Shown here in pieces: positions 16,459-25,142 of a stretch of DNA of 64,000 nucleotides. The DNA is taken from NCBI RefSeq assembly GCF_900046455.1, contig NZ_FCOT01000013.1:310001-374000 (forward strand). Direction: 5' to 3'. The translations under genes and the position numbers were made by a program. Numbering within the stretch: position 1 is the stretch's first letter; each line of letters begins with the position of its first letter. Below the pieces are notes generated by a model. That model made no database searches. It saw only the letters and a list, made by a program, of their open reading frames with translations, and was not told the DNA's origin. This DNA is from Cellulomonas timonensis (GTDB lineage Bacteria > Actinomycetota > Actinomycetes > Actinomycetales > Cellulomonadaceae).

Positions 16459-19400
16459 GTGAGCACAGGACGACGGGGGGTCTCCCTCGCGGGGCGCCTG
16501 ACCCGAGCAGGATTCGAGGACGCCGCCCGCGCCGAACGGCTCTTGCAGGACCCCGGCCTGCTCGCGATCGTCCCGGACGCCGAGGAGAGGCTGCTCGGCC
16601 CGCTCGCGGAGGTCGCGGACCCGGACCAGGCGCTGCTGGCCCTGGCCAAGATCGCCGGGGCCGTCGCGGGCGACGCCGAGCAGCGCGCGCTGCTCACCGG
16701 CCTGCTCGCCGAGGGCGCCGGCCGCGCCCGGCTGCTGGCCGCCGTCGGCGCGTCGGGGGCGCTCGGCGACACCCTCGCCGCCCACCCGGACCACCTGGCC
16801 GTGCTCGCCGACCTGGCGCCCGGCCCCGGTGTCCCCGCCGCAGAGGTCCGCGCGGAGCTGCTCGAGGCCGTCGGCGCCGACCCGGCCGCCGACGTCCCCG
16901 TGGCCGATGACGGGGGAGCACGGGCGATCGACGCGATGCGCCGCGCGTACCAGCGCCGGATGCTGCGGATCGCCGCCACGGACCTGTGCTGCAAGGAGCC
17001 CATCTCCCAGCTGCCGGCGGTGGGCGCGGCGCTCGCGGACCTCGCGGCGGCGGCGCTCGAGGCGTCGTTGGCGATCGCGCGCGCCGACCTCGACGACCAT
17101 GGCGCGGGCGTGCGCCTCGCGGTCATCGGGATGGGCAAGTGCGGGGGTCGGGAGCTCAACTACGTGAGCGACGTCGACGTCGTGTACGTCGCGGAGCCAG
17201 CCGAGGGCGCCACCGAGGACGAGGCGCTCGCCACGGGGGCGAGGCTCGCCGCCGGGCTCGCCCGGGCATGCTCCTCGACCTCGTCCGGCGAGCCCGCGCT
17301 GTGGCCGGTGGACGCGGCGCTGCGCCCCGAGGGCAAGAACGGCCCGCTGGTGCGCACGCTCGCGAGCCACAAGGCCTACTACGAGCGCTGGGCCAAGACG
17401 TGGGAGTTCCAGGCGCTGCTCAAGGCGCGCCACCTCGCGGGGGACGCTGAGCTGGGCCGCGCCTACGTGCAGACGGTCAACCCGATGGTGTGGGCGGCCG
17501 TGCAGCGGGAGAACTTCGTCGAGGACTCGCAGGCCATGCGCCGCCGGGTCGAGGACAACGTGCCCGCCGCGGAGGCCGACCGGCAGCTCAAGCTTGGCAA
17601 GGGAGGACTGCGCGACGTCGAGTTCACCGTGCAGCTCCTCCAGCTCGTGCACGGGCGGGCCGACGAGTCGATCCGCAGCCCGCACACCCTGACCGCCCTG
17701 GCTGCGCTGGCCGCGGGCGGCTACGTGGGCCGCGAGCACGCCGCCCAGCTCGCGGTCTGCTACCGGTTCCTACGCGCGCTGGAGCACCGGATCCAGCTCT
17801 ACCGGATGCAGCGCACCCACTTGATGCCCACCTCGGAGGCGGGTCTGCGCCGGCTGGCCAGGTCGGTGGGGATGCGGGCCGACGGCGCGCAGGGGCTCAC
17901 CGACCGCTGGCGCCTGGTCCGTCGCGAGGTCCGACGGCTGCACGAGGAGCTCTTCTACCGTCCGCTGCTCCCCGCCACCGCACAGCTCTCCGCCGAGGAG
18001 GCCAGCCTGGCCCCGGAGGCGGCACGCGCGCGCCTCGCCGCGATCGGGTACCGCGACCCGGCCGGCGCCGTGCGGCACATCGCCGCACTGACCGAGGGGG
18101 TGTCCCGCCGGGCCGCGATCCAGCGCCAGCTCCTCCCGGTGATGCTGGGCTGGTTCGGCGACGGCGCCGACCCGGACGCGGGACTGCTCGCATTCCGCAG
18201 GCTGTCGGAGGAGCTCGGCACGACGCACTGGTACCTCAAGCTGCTGCGCGACTCCGGGCTCGCCGCGCACCGCCTGGCGCGTGTGCTGTCGACGTCGCGC
18301 TACGTCTCCGACGCGCTGTCCCGCTCCCCGGAGTCGGTGACGTGGCTCGCCGGCTCCGCCGAGCTGGCGCCGCCCACCCGGGAGGCGCTCACCGCCGAGG
18401 CGGACGCGATCCTCACCCGTGCCACCGAGCCGGCCGCCGCGGTCACCGCGCTGCGGGCGCTGCGCCGACGCGAGCTGGCGCGGGCCGCCGCGGCGGACGT
18501 GCTCGGCGTCCCGACCGGGACGCGCTCGTCCGCGAGCCTGACCGGGGCCGCCGACGTCGTCCTCGCGGGGGCGCTGCGGGTCGCGGCCGCCCCGACCCGG
18601 CTCGAGCGCGGGCTCGACGCCGACCCACCCCGCCTGCTCGTCGTCGCCATGGGGCGCCTGGGCGGCCAGGAGATGGGCTACTCCTCTGACGCGGACGTGC
18701 TCTTCGTGCACGACCCGCTCCCCGGCGCCGAGTCCGGCGTCGCGCAGGACTTCGCCCTCGCGGTGATGACCCGCCTGCGCAGGCTGCTGGGCGAGATGGG
18801 CCCCGAGCCGGCCCTCGAGGTCGACGCCGACTTGCGGCCCGAGGGCCGGAACGGGCCGCTCGTGCGCTCCTTCGACTCGTACGCCGAGTACTACGACCGC
18901 TGGTCCTCGCCGTGGGAGAGCCAGGCGCTGCTGCGCGCCCGGCCCGTCGCCGGCGACGCCGAGCTGGGTCGCCGGTTCACCGACCTCGTGGAGCCGCTGC
19001 GCTACCCGGCCGGAGGGCTCGACGCCAGCGTCGAGCGGGAGGTGCGGCGGATCAAGGCCCGGGTGGAGTCCGAGCGGCTGCCGCGCGGCACCGACCCCGC
19101 CCGGCATCTGAAGCTGGGCCGTGGCGGGATCTCCGACGTGGAGTGGACGGCGCAGCTGCTCCAGCTCCAGCACGCGCACGCCGTGCCGGGCCTGCGCACC
19201 ACCTCGACGCTCGACGCGCTCAGCGCGGCCGTGGGCGCCGGCCTGCTCGACGCCTCCGACGCCGCGACGCTCACCGACGCCTGGGAGCTGGCCTCCCGGC
19301 TCCGGGACGCGATCGTGCTGTGGACCGGGCGGATCGGCGGCGCCCAGGCCGATGTGCTGCCGCATGACACCCAGGCGCTGTCCGGGATGGCGCGCATCCT

Positions 19401-19497
19401 GGGCTATCCGTCGGGGTCGGCCGGCGAGCTCGAGGAGGAGTACCTGCGCACGTCACGGCGCGCGCGGGCCGTGGTGGAGCGCGTCTTCTACGCCTGA
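16459..19497 (+). CDS. glnE: Bifunctional glutamine synthetase adenylyltransferase/deadenylase
   Basis: A 1012-residue two-headed nucleotidyltransferase that adds and removes AMP on the GlnA1 tyrosine in response to nitrogen status. The two catalytic halves are clear: an N-terminal deadenylase centre near residue 234 (LNYVSDVDVVYVAEP) and a C-terminal adenylylase centre near residue 742 (GYSSDADVLFVHDP). Each has a following RPEG(K/R)NGPLV segment and a KLGKGGLRDVEF / KLGRGGISDVEW motif. The family's usual length of about 1000 is met. The start is GTG 16459. It sits directly after glnA2, but its substrate gene glnA is about 35 kb away. Confidence 0.96.
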   Translation: MSTGRRGVSLAGRLTRAGFEDAARAERLLQDPGLLAIVPDAEERLLGPLAEVADPDQALLALAKIAGAVAGDAEQRALLTGLLAEGAGRARLLAAVGASGALGDTLAAHPDHLAVLADLAPGPGVPAAEVRAELLEAVGADPAADVPVADDGGARAIDAMRRAYQRRMLRIAATDLCCKEPISQLPAVGAALADLAAAALEASLAIARADLDDHGAGVRLAVIGMGKCGGRELNYVSDVDVVYVAEPAEGATEDEALATGARLAAGLARACSSTSSGEPALWPVDAALRPEGKNGPLVRTLASHKAYYERWAKTWEFQALLKARHLAGDAELGRAYVQTVNPMVWAAVQRENFVEDSQAMRRRVEDNVPAAEADRQLKLGKGGLRDVEFTVQLLQLVHGRADESIRSPHTLTALAALAAGGYVGREHAAQLAVCYRFLRALEHRIQLYRMQRTHLMPTSEAGLRRLARSVGMRADGAQGLTDRWRLVRREVRRLHEELFYRPLLPATAQLSAEEASLAPEAARARLAAIGYRDPAGAVRHIAALTEGVSRRAAIQRQLLPVMLGWFGDGADPDAGLLAFRRLSEELGTTHWYLKLLRDSGLAAHRLARVLSTSRYVSDALSRSPESVTWLAGSAELAPPTREALTAEADAILTRATEPAAAVTALRALRRRELARAAAADVLGVPTGTRSSASLTGAADVVLAGALRVAAAPTRLERGLDADPPRLLVVAMGRLGGQEMGYSSDADVLFVHDPLPGAESGVAQDFALAVMTRLRRLLGEMGPEPALEVDADLRPEGRNGPLVRSFDSYAEYYDRWSSPWESQALLRARPVAGDAELGRRFTDLVEPLRYPAGGLDASVEREVRRIKARVESERLPRGTDPARHLKLGRGGISDVEWTAQLLQLQHAHAVPGLRTTSTLDALSAAVGAGLLDASDAATLTDAWELASRLRDAIVLWTGRIGGAQADVLPHDTQALSGMARILGYPSGSAGELEEEYLRTSRRARAVVERVFYA

Positions 19498-19503
19498 CGC
19501 GCT

Positions 19504-19529
19504 CCGGCGGGCGGCGGGCCGCCCGCCGG
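19504..19529. terminator. Bidirectional hairpin between convergent glnE and permease gene
   Basis: Inner 9-bp arms CCGGCGGGC / GCCCGCCGG with an 8-base loop. They are nested in outer arms CGCGCTCC (19498-19505) and GGAGCGCG (19538-19545). It lies between two convergent stops (19497 and 19535), so it can end both transcripts. Confidence 0.65.
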
Positions 19530-19534
19530 CGGGG

Positions 19535-20758
19535 TCAGGAGCGCGCCGCGACGGTGTCCGGCTCGGTGGCGTCCGGCGCCTCGTCGGCAGCGACATCGTC
19601 GGCGGTCGCGGCGGTCGCGGCGGACCCGGCCGTCTCGCCGCTCTCGGCTGCCGCGTGCGGGCGGCGGGCGGCGGGTGTCGCGCCATCGGCCAGGAGCTCT
19701 GAGTCCACCAGCTCGTGGCGCTTCAGATAGGCGCCGGAGATGGCCTTGATCGTCGCGGCGACGGGCAACGCGAGGAACGCGCCGAGCGCCCCGAACACGG
19801 CCCCGAACGCCAGCACCGAGATGAACGCGACCGCCGGGTTGAGCTCCATCGTGTGCGCGGAGATCTTCGGGGCGAGCACCAGGTTCTCGACCTGCTGGTA
19901 GACGACGATGAAGATCACCACGCCGAGCCCGGTGAGCGGGCTGACCGTCAGGCCCACGACCACCGGCAGCGCCCCGCCGATGTACGTGCCGATCGTCGGC
20001 ACGAACTGCGACACGAGCCCGGTGAACACCGCGAGCGGCACCGCGTACGGCACGTGGACGACCGTCAGGAAGACGAAGGTCGCGAGGGCTGACACCACGG
20101 CCAGCAGGATCCGCGAGCTGAGGAAGTTGGAGACCTGCTCCTGCGAGGCGTCCCACACCCGCAGCACCTCCCGCTGGCGATCGGGAGCGAGGAGGCTGCA
20201 GATCGAGGCCTTGAAGCGGGGCCCTTGCGCGACCATGTAGAAGACGACCAGCAGCACCGCGGAGAGCACGAAGAGGCCGCCGAGGATGGTCCCGCCGACG
20301 CCGATCACCCCCTGCGCGACGTTGGCGCCCCAGCTGTCGACCACCTGGACGAGGACCTTGTCGGTGGTGGGCAGCTCGTAGCCGAACGCGCCCAAGACGA
20401 AGACGGTGAGCTGCTCGTAGAGGTCGGGGACCGACTGGATGAGATCGACGAGCTGGGCGACGAAGAGCTGCCCGAAGAGCGTCAGCATGCCCAGGCTCGC
20501 GAGGATGACGCCGAACATCACGAGCCCGGTGGCGACGCCGCGGCGCATCTTGCGGCGCACCAGCCAGCGCACCGGCGGCTCCATCGCCAGCGCGATGAAC
20601 CAGGCGGTGACGAGGATGGTGATCACCGAGCCGAGCTGGCCGAGCGCCCGCCACGCGAGGACCCCTGCGAAGACGGCGAGCACGGCCATCAGCAGGGCGC
20701 GGGGGAGCCACGCGGGCGGGCGGCCGGGGTTCGCGCGCTGGGCTGTCGTCGTCCTCAT
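19535..20758 (-). CDS. AI-2E family (PerM/TqsA-like) membrane permease, copy 1
   Basis: A 407-residue multispanning membrane protein of the AI-2E transporter family with about 8 helices. Helices 1-2 (AVLAVFAGVLAWRALGQLG, ITILVTAWFIALAMEPPVRW), a soluble middle (QVVDSWGANVAQGVIGVGGT), and the conserved core GLVSQFVPTIGTYIGGALPV plus YQQVENLVLAPKISAHT near residue 300 match the family. The substrate is unknown; members include the sodium/proton antiporter and autoinducer exporter types. The C-terminal 45 residues are Ala/Asp-rich and low-complexity. The next gene upstream is a close paralogue on the same strand, 95 bases away. Confidence 0.88.
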   Translation of the reverse strand: MRTTTAQRANPGRPPAWLPRALLMAVLAVFAGVLAWRALGQLGSVITILVTAWFIALAMEPPVRWLVRRKMRRGVATGLVMFGVILASLGMLTLFGQLFVAQLVDLIQSVPDLYEQLTVFVLGAFGYELPTTDKVLVQVVDSWGANVAQGVIGVGGTILGGLFVLSAVLLVVFYMVAQGPRFKASICSLLAPDRQREVLRVWDASQEQVSNFLSSRILLAVVSALATFVFLTVVHVPYAVPLAVFTGLVSQFVPTIGTYIGGALPVVVGLTVSPLTGLGVVIFIVVYQQVENLVLAPKISAHTMELNPAVAFISVLAFGAVFGALGAFLALPVAATIKAISGAYLKRHELVDSELLADGATPAARRPHAAAESGETAGSAATAATADDVAADEAPDATEPDTVAARS

Positions 20759-20853
20759 GGGGGCGCCTCACGGGTCAAGGCCGCACAGGCGCGGCATGGA
20801 GGGAAGTTACCCGATGGCGCCCGCGACGCGCGGATCTTCGCGGGTCGTCGCGC

Positions 20854-22011
20854 TCAGGCATGCTCGTCGTGCTCGTCGTCCGCGTCGCCGCCAGCGGGGC
20901 GCCCGTCCGGCTCTGGCCGATCTGCTGACGCCCGGGCCGTGTCGACCAGCAAGTCTGAGTCCACCAGCTCGTGGCGTCGCAGGTACGTCCCCGAGACGGC
21001 CTTGATGGTCGCGGCGACCGGCAGCGACAGGAAGGCGCCCACCGCGCCGAAGACGGCCCCGAAGGCGACGACTGCCAGGAACGCGACGGCCGGGTTCAGC
21101 GCCATCGTCTGCGCGGCGATGCGGGGCGCCAGGACCAGGTTCTCGACCTGCTGGTACGCGATGATGAAGACGACGACGCCGATCGCGGTGATGGGGCCCA
21201 CTGACAGGGCGACCGCCACGGGCAGGGCGCCGCCGATGTAGGTGCCGACCGTGGGCACGAACTGCGACACGAGCCCGGTGAACGCCGCGAGCGGCAGGGC
21301 GTACGGCACACGCACGATCGTGAGGTACGCGAAGGTCACGACTGTCGCGATGGCGGCCAGCACGATGCGCGAGACGAGGAAGTTCGAGACCTGCTCCTGG
21401 GAGACCTCCCAGATGCGCAGCACCTCACGCTGCCGGTGCGGGGCCAGCAGCCGACAGATGGCCGCTCGGAACGCAGGCCCCTGGGCCACCATGTAGAAGG
21501 CCACCAAGAGCACGGCGGCCATGATGAACAGCACGCCGATGATCGTGCCGCCCACGCCGATGACGCCCTGAGCGACGTCGCTGCCCCAGCTGTCGACGAC
21601 CTGCGACAGCACCCTGTCGCTGGTGGGCAGCGTGTACCCGAAGGTCCTGTCGAGGAACTCGGTGAGCTGGGCGTACAGCGCCGGCACGTTCTCGAAGAGC
21701 TCGACGAGCTGCACCACGAAGAGCTGCCCGAACACCGCGAACACCGCAGCCGTCGCCGCGATCCCGCCGACCATCACCAATCCGGTGGCCAGCCCGCGGC
21801 GCATCCCACGGCGTGCGAGCCACCGCACCACCGGCTCCATCGCGAGGGACAGGAACCACGCGACCACGAGGATCGTCATCGCGGTGCCGAGTTGTGTGAG
21901 CGCGCGCCAGGCCAGCACGCCCGCGAACACGGCGACCACGGCCATGAGCAGCGCCCGGGGAAGCCATGCCGGTGGGCGGCGGTCCTCACGGGAGGCCGTC
22001 GAACTCCTCAT
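20854..22011 (-). CDS. AI-2E family membrane permease, copy 2 (tandem paralogue)
   Basis: A 385-residue paralogue of the downstream gene, with near-identical blocks such as PPAWLPRALLMAV, QEQVSNFLVSRIVLAA, GLVSQFVPTVGTYIGGALPV and RRHELVDSDLL. It shares the same helix order; the main differences are in the loop after helix 3 and the C-terminal tail (here Asp/Glu/His-rich: DADDEHDEHA). The ATG at 22011 (MRSSTASREDRRPP) aligns with the paralogue's N-terminus. A longer frame to 22152 is not supported. This is an in-tandem duplication, diverged enough to suggest distinct roles. Confidence 0.87.
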   Translation of the reverse strand: MRSSTASREDRRPPAWLPRALLMAVVAVFAGVLAWRALTQLGTAMTILVVAWFLSLAMEPVVRWLARRGMRRGLATGLVMVGGIAATAAVFAVFGQLFVVQLVELFENVPALYAQLTEFLDRTFGYTLPTSDRVLSQVVDSWGSDVAQGVIGVGGTIIGVLFIMAAVLLVAFYMVAQGPAFRAAICRLLAPHRQREVLRIWEVSQEQVSNFLVSRIVLAAIATVVTFAYLTIVRVPYALPLAAFTGLVSQFVPTVGTYIGGALPVAVALSVGPITAIGVVVFIIAYQQVENLVLAPRIAAQTMALNPAVAFLAVVAFGAVFGAVGAFLSLPVAATIKAVSGTYLRRHELVDSDLLVDTARASADRPEPDGRPAGGDADDEHDEHA

Positions 22012-22148
22012 CGCGGTCCTTCGCGGTCGTCGGCCGGGCATCGGCGTCTCACCGCCATCCTGCCTGAGCGGAGCCGGCTTCGCGCCCGGCGATGGCACGC
22101 TCGGGGGACGGCATCCCGGTGGCCCGCGCATCTGTGGCCCAGACCCGC

Positions 22149-22175
22149 TCATTCCTGGCGCTGGGCCGCCGATAG
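22149..22175 (+). promoter_or_regulatory. Possible FliA/sigma-28-type promoter before a chemotaxis receptor gene
   Basis: TCA at 22149-22151 and GCCGATAG at 22168-22175 are 16 bases apart. This resembles the flagellar sigma factor pattern (TCAA/TAAA, about 15 bases, GCCGATAA). It lies about 45 bases before the MCP start. The -35 match is weak; the -10 match is strong. Confidence 0.4.
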
Positions 22176-22220
22176 GACGGGCAAGCGTTGTAGCCGGGTC
22201 CCGTGACGAAAGAGCCTCCC

Positions 22221-23420
22221 ATGCAGTCAGAGCACACGCCGGACACCGGCGCCTCCTGGTTCGCCCGCATCACGATCCGGGCCAAGATCTTCGGCCTGGT
22301 GGCCTTCCTCACGGTCGGCGCGCTGGGCCTCGGAGCCCTGGCGTCCGTGGTCATCAACGACCTGGCCAGCGCGGGCGACGCGGACACGGCGCAGTCTGCG
22401 ATCCGGCTCATCCTGATCCTGGTGGTCGTGGGGATCGCGGTCATGTGGAGCCTGTCGTTCTTGCTCGTCCGCGGGATCCGGGCGTCGGTCGTCGGCCTCT
22501 CCACCCGCCTCGCGGCCATGGCGACAGGGGACCTGACGGTCGACGCGGACAAGCCCCGCCATGACGAGCTGGGGCAGATGTCGTTCTTGCTGACCACCGT
22601 GCAGGGCTCGCTGCGGTCGGCCTTCACCGTGGTCGCGGCGACGGCTTCCACGATGGCGGGGTCCAGCGAGGAGATGTCGGTCGCCACCTCGCAGATGGCC
22701 GCAGGCGCGGAGGAGACCAGCGCGCAGGCCGGGGTGGTCGCCGCCGCCGCGGATCAGGTGAACAACAACGTGCAGGCGGTCGCGACGGCCGCGGAGCAGA
22801 TGGGCGCCTCGATTCGCGAGATCGGGCAGAACGCGAACGAGGCGGCGACCGTCGCCTCCCGCGCGACGGGGGTCGCGGCGTCGACCAACGAGAAGGTCGC
22901 CAAGCTGGGCGCCTCGAGCCAGGAGATCGGGAACGTGGTCAAGGCGATCACGTCGATCGCGGAGCAGACGAACCTGCTGGCCCTGAACGCGACGGTCGAG
23001 GCGGCGCGGGCCGGCGAGGCGGGCAAGGGGTTCGCCGTCGTGGCCGGGGAGGTCAAGGAGCTCGCCTCCGAGACGGCCAGGGGCACGGAGGACATCGCGC
23101 GCCGCGTCGAGGCCATCCAGGCCGACACGAAGGGCGCCGTCGAGGCGATCGGGGAGATCTCGCAGATCATCGCGAGCATCAACGACTACCAGGTGACGAT
23201 CGCCAGCGCCGTGGAGGAGCAGACCGCCACGACCAACGAGATGTCGCGGGGCATCCAGCAGGCCGCGTCCGGCTCGGGTGAGATCGCGTCGACCATCGGC
23301 GGCGTCGCTGCGGCCACGCAGTCGTCGACCGCGTCGCTCACCCAGGTGCAGTCCTCGATCGATGAGCTGGCACGCGTGGCGTCCGAGCTCCGGACCAGCC
23401 TGAACGCCTTCACCTACTGA
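22221..23420 (+). CDS. Methyl-accepting chemotaxis protein with minimal sensor domain
   Basis: A 399-residue chemoreceptor. Two membrane helices lie close together (FGLVAFLTVGALGLGALA and LILILVVVGIAVMWSLSFLL), so only about 20 residues are outside: this receptor has no real ligand domain and may sense membrane or cytosolic signals. A HAMP region follows (RLAAMATGDLTVDADKPRHDELG), then the methylated coiled coil and the signalling tip near residue 250 ([40 protein letters not shown]). The tail ends AFTY without a CheR-binding pentapeptide. I prefer ATG 22221; GTG 22203 would add 6 residues. Chemotaxis implies a motile organism. Confidence 0.9.
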   Translation: MQSEHTPDTGASWFARITIRAKIFGLVAFLTVGALGLGALASVVINDLASAGDADTAQSAIRLILILVVVGIAVMWSLSFLLVRGIRASVVGLSTRLAAMATGDLTVDADKPRHDELGQMSFLLTTVQGSLRSAFTVVAATASTMAGSSEEMSVATSQMAAGAEETSAQAGVVAAAADQVNNNVQAVATAAEQMGASIREIGQNANEAATVASRATGVAASTNEKVAKLGASSQEIGNVVKAITSIAEQTNLLALNATVEAARAGEAGKGFAVVAGEVKELASETARGTEDIARRVEAIQADTKGAVEAIGEISQIIASINDYQVTIASAVEEQTATTNEMSRGIQQAASGSGEIASTIGGVAAATQSSTASLTQVQSSIDELARVASELRTSLNAFTY

Positions 23421-23537
23421 GGCGTGCTGGCAGGTCGTCTGAGCGGTCCGATGGCCGGGCGGGTCCATGGACGTCCTGCGGCGTTCATGCCAGGGTGGCT
23501 CCCGGCTCGGCTGGCGGGCGCTTGGGACGGGGGAGCG

Positions 23538-24083
23538 ATGGGTCGCGCAGGAGAGGTCGGCGACGCGGCAGTGGTGGGTGTCGTCGGGGTGCTGTGGTAC
23601 GCGCTGCCCGATCTCGTCACCTCTCGTCGCCGGCGCGTGCTGCTCAAGGCCGCCCTGATCGCCGGCGGGGGCGCCTACGCGTGGTGGCGCGAGGAGTCGA
23701 CGGCCCCGGACGCCGAGAGGGCGGATGAGCGGGCGGATGGGCGTGGCGCGCGCCAGGGTCCAGGTCCTCAGGCCAGCGCCCCGCCCACCGGCTCCGTCGC
23801 CGCGCTCGTCGCTGGCGGCCCGGTGCTGAGCCCCGCCGCCCTCGGCCTGCCGGTGGGCGGCGACGGGCGGTTCCCCGCCCAGGGCGACAGGTCCGCGCTG
23901 CGCTACGGGGCGGCCGTCGCGGGGATCGTCCTGCCCGTGCTCGTCGAGAGCGCCGTGCACCGCCTCGGCGCCCATCTGGCCCGCCGCGGGGTCCGCGCCC
24001 CGCACACGCGCATCGCGTTGGTCATGGGCCCGCTGGGCGCCGCGGTGACGTCCCTCGCCCAGGCGCGCCGCGACCGGCTGTGA
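23538..24083 (+). CDS. Putative membrane protein, unknown function
   Basis: A 181-residue protein I cannot place in a family. Visible are helices GDAAVVGVVGVLWYALPDLV (residues 6-25) and VLLKAALIAGGGAYAWWREE, an Ala/Asp-rich linker (residues 55-95), then LRYGAAVAGIVLPVLVESAVH with ALVMGPLGAAVTSLAQA at the end. That gives about 3-4 membrane or amphipathic segments. The Shine-Dalgarno GGGGGAG at 23529-23535 selects ATG 23538. It is downstream of the receptor gene with 117 bases between, and converges on the stress-protein gene. Confidence 0.6.
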   Translation: MGRAGEVGDAAVVGVVGVLWYALPDLVTSRRRRVLLKAALIAGGGAYAWWREESTAPDAERADERADGRGARQGPGPQASAPPTGSVAALVAGGPVLSPAALGLPVGGDGRFPAQGDRSALRYGAAVAGIVLPVLVESAVHRLGAHLARRGVRAPHTRIALVMGPLGAAVTSLAQARRDRL

Positions 24084-24101
24084 TCCCGCACGACCCCAGG
24101 C

Positions 24102-25019
24102 TCAGGCCGGGCTGCCCGCGGCGTGCCGTGTCGGGTCCATCGACTCCCGCAGGACGAGCACCGGGCACGGCGCGCTGCGGAGCACCGCGCGGCTGACCGC
24201 GCCCATCACCGTGCCGCGCACTGGGCCGAGGCCACGGGAGCCGACCACGAGCAGCGCCGCGTCCCGCCCCAGCTCCACTAACGAGCGTGCGGGGAGGTCC
24301 TCCATGAGCGCCAGGCGCACCTCCAGCCCCGGCTGCTCCGCTCGGATCAGGGCCGCAACCTTGTGGGCGCCGTCATGGGCGGGATCGTCCGGGTCGCTGA
24401 GCCGCGGCGCCGCGCCGCGCCGGGGACGGGGCGCGGGACCCGTCGAGGGGCGCGCGTGGGCGAGCAGCAGCGGGACACCGCGCCCCGCCGCAGCCGACGC
24501 GGCGGTGCGAGCCGCCGCCACGGACGACGGCGTGCCGTCGACCCCCACGACCACCGGCGTCCACGCGTCCTGGGCGACGGCCCCCGCAGCCGGGACCACC
24601 GCCACCGGGCAGTGCGCGTACCGCACGAGGTGGGCGCTGATCGACGCCGTGCCGGGCCGCCCTCGCCGCCCGCGAGCGCCGACCACCAGCAGGCGCGCGT
24701 CATGGCTCAGCGCGCACAACGACGCGAGCATCGGGCCGCGCACCAGGCGCGTGGAGACCCGGAGCCCGGGATGGAGCAGCCTCAGCTCGGCGCGGGCCTG
24801 GTCGAGGTACTCGGCGGCCTCGGCATCGGGGAGGTAGGCGGCCACGGCGCCAGGCCAGCAGGCGAACGTCCACGCGTAGGACCGGTGCGGGGCGTAGGGG
24901 GCCCGCGCGAGCACCACCGGAGCCCCGAGGCGGAGTGCCTCCTCGACCCCGAATTGGAGCGTGCTCGCGCTGTGCGGCGAGCCGTCGATCGCGATGACGA
25001 CGGGGCCCTCGGAGAACAT
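24102..25019 (-). CDS. Universal stress protein with two UspA domains
   Basis: A 305-residue tandem UspA protein. Domain 1 (residues 5-140) begins PVVIAIDGSPHSASTLQFG; domain 2 (residues 155-290) begins PVVVGVDGTPSSVAAARTA. The second domain keeps the ATP-binding pattern in VVGSRGLGPVRGTVMGAVS; the first is degenerate there (VGARGRRGRPGTAS). Such proteins bind ATP and are induced by hypoxia, stress or stasis in actinobacteria. The start at ATG 25019 has GAGG with 8 bases spacing; ATG 25025 sits too close to that site. Confidence 0.88.
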   Translation of the reverse strand: MFSEGPVVIAIDGSPHSASTLQFGVEEALRLGAPVVLARAPYAPHRSYAWTFACWPGAVAAYLPDAEAAEYLDQARAELRLLHPGLRVSTRLVRGPMLASLCALSHDARLLVVGARGRRGRPGTASISAHLVRYAHCPVAVVPAAGAVAQDAWTPVVVGVDGTPSSVAAARTAASAAAGRGVPLLLAHARPSTGPAPRPRRGAAPRLSDPDDPAHDGAHKVAALIRAEQPGLEVRLALMEDLPARSLVELGRDAALLVVGSRGLGPVRGTVMGAVSRAVLRSAPCPVLVLRESMDPTRHAAGSPA

Positions 25020-25142
25020 GACCATCACCTCATTGGGACGAACACTGAGGTCAGTGTACGGACCCCGGGTGAGGCCGCCGCCGGGCCGAAGGTCCTGGAA
25101 GGCACATGCCAGCCGCGGGCGCCGCGGCTGCTCGCAGGCCCG

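Noticed and set aside
13374-17159. Very long minus-strand reading frame of 1261 codons across nadE, glnA2 and glnE
   Set aside because: It is antisense to three well-recognised genes and is Ala/Arg/Val-rich without any family motif; a GC-bias shadow.
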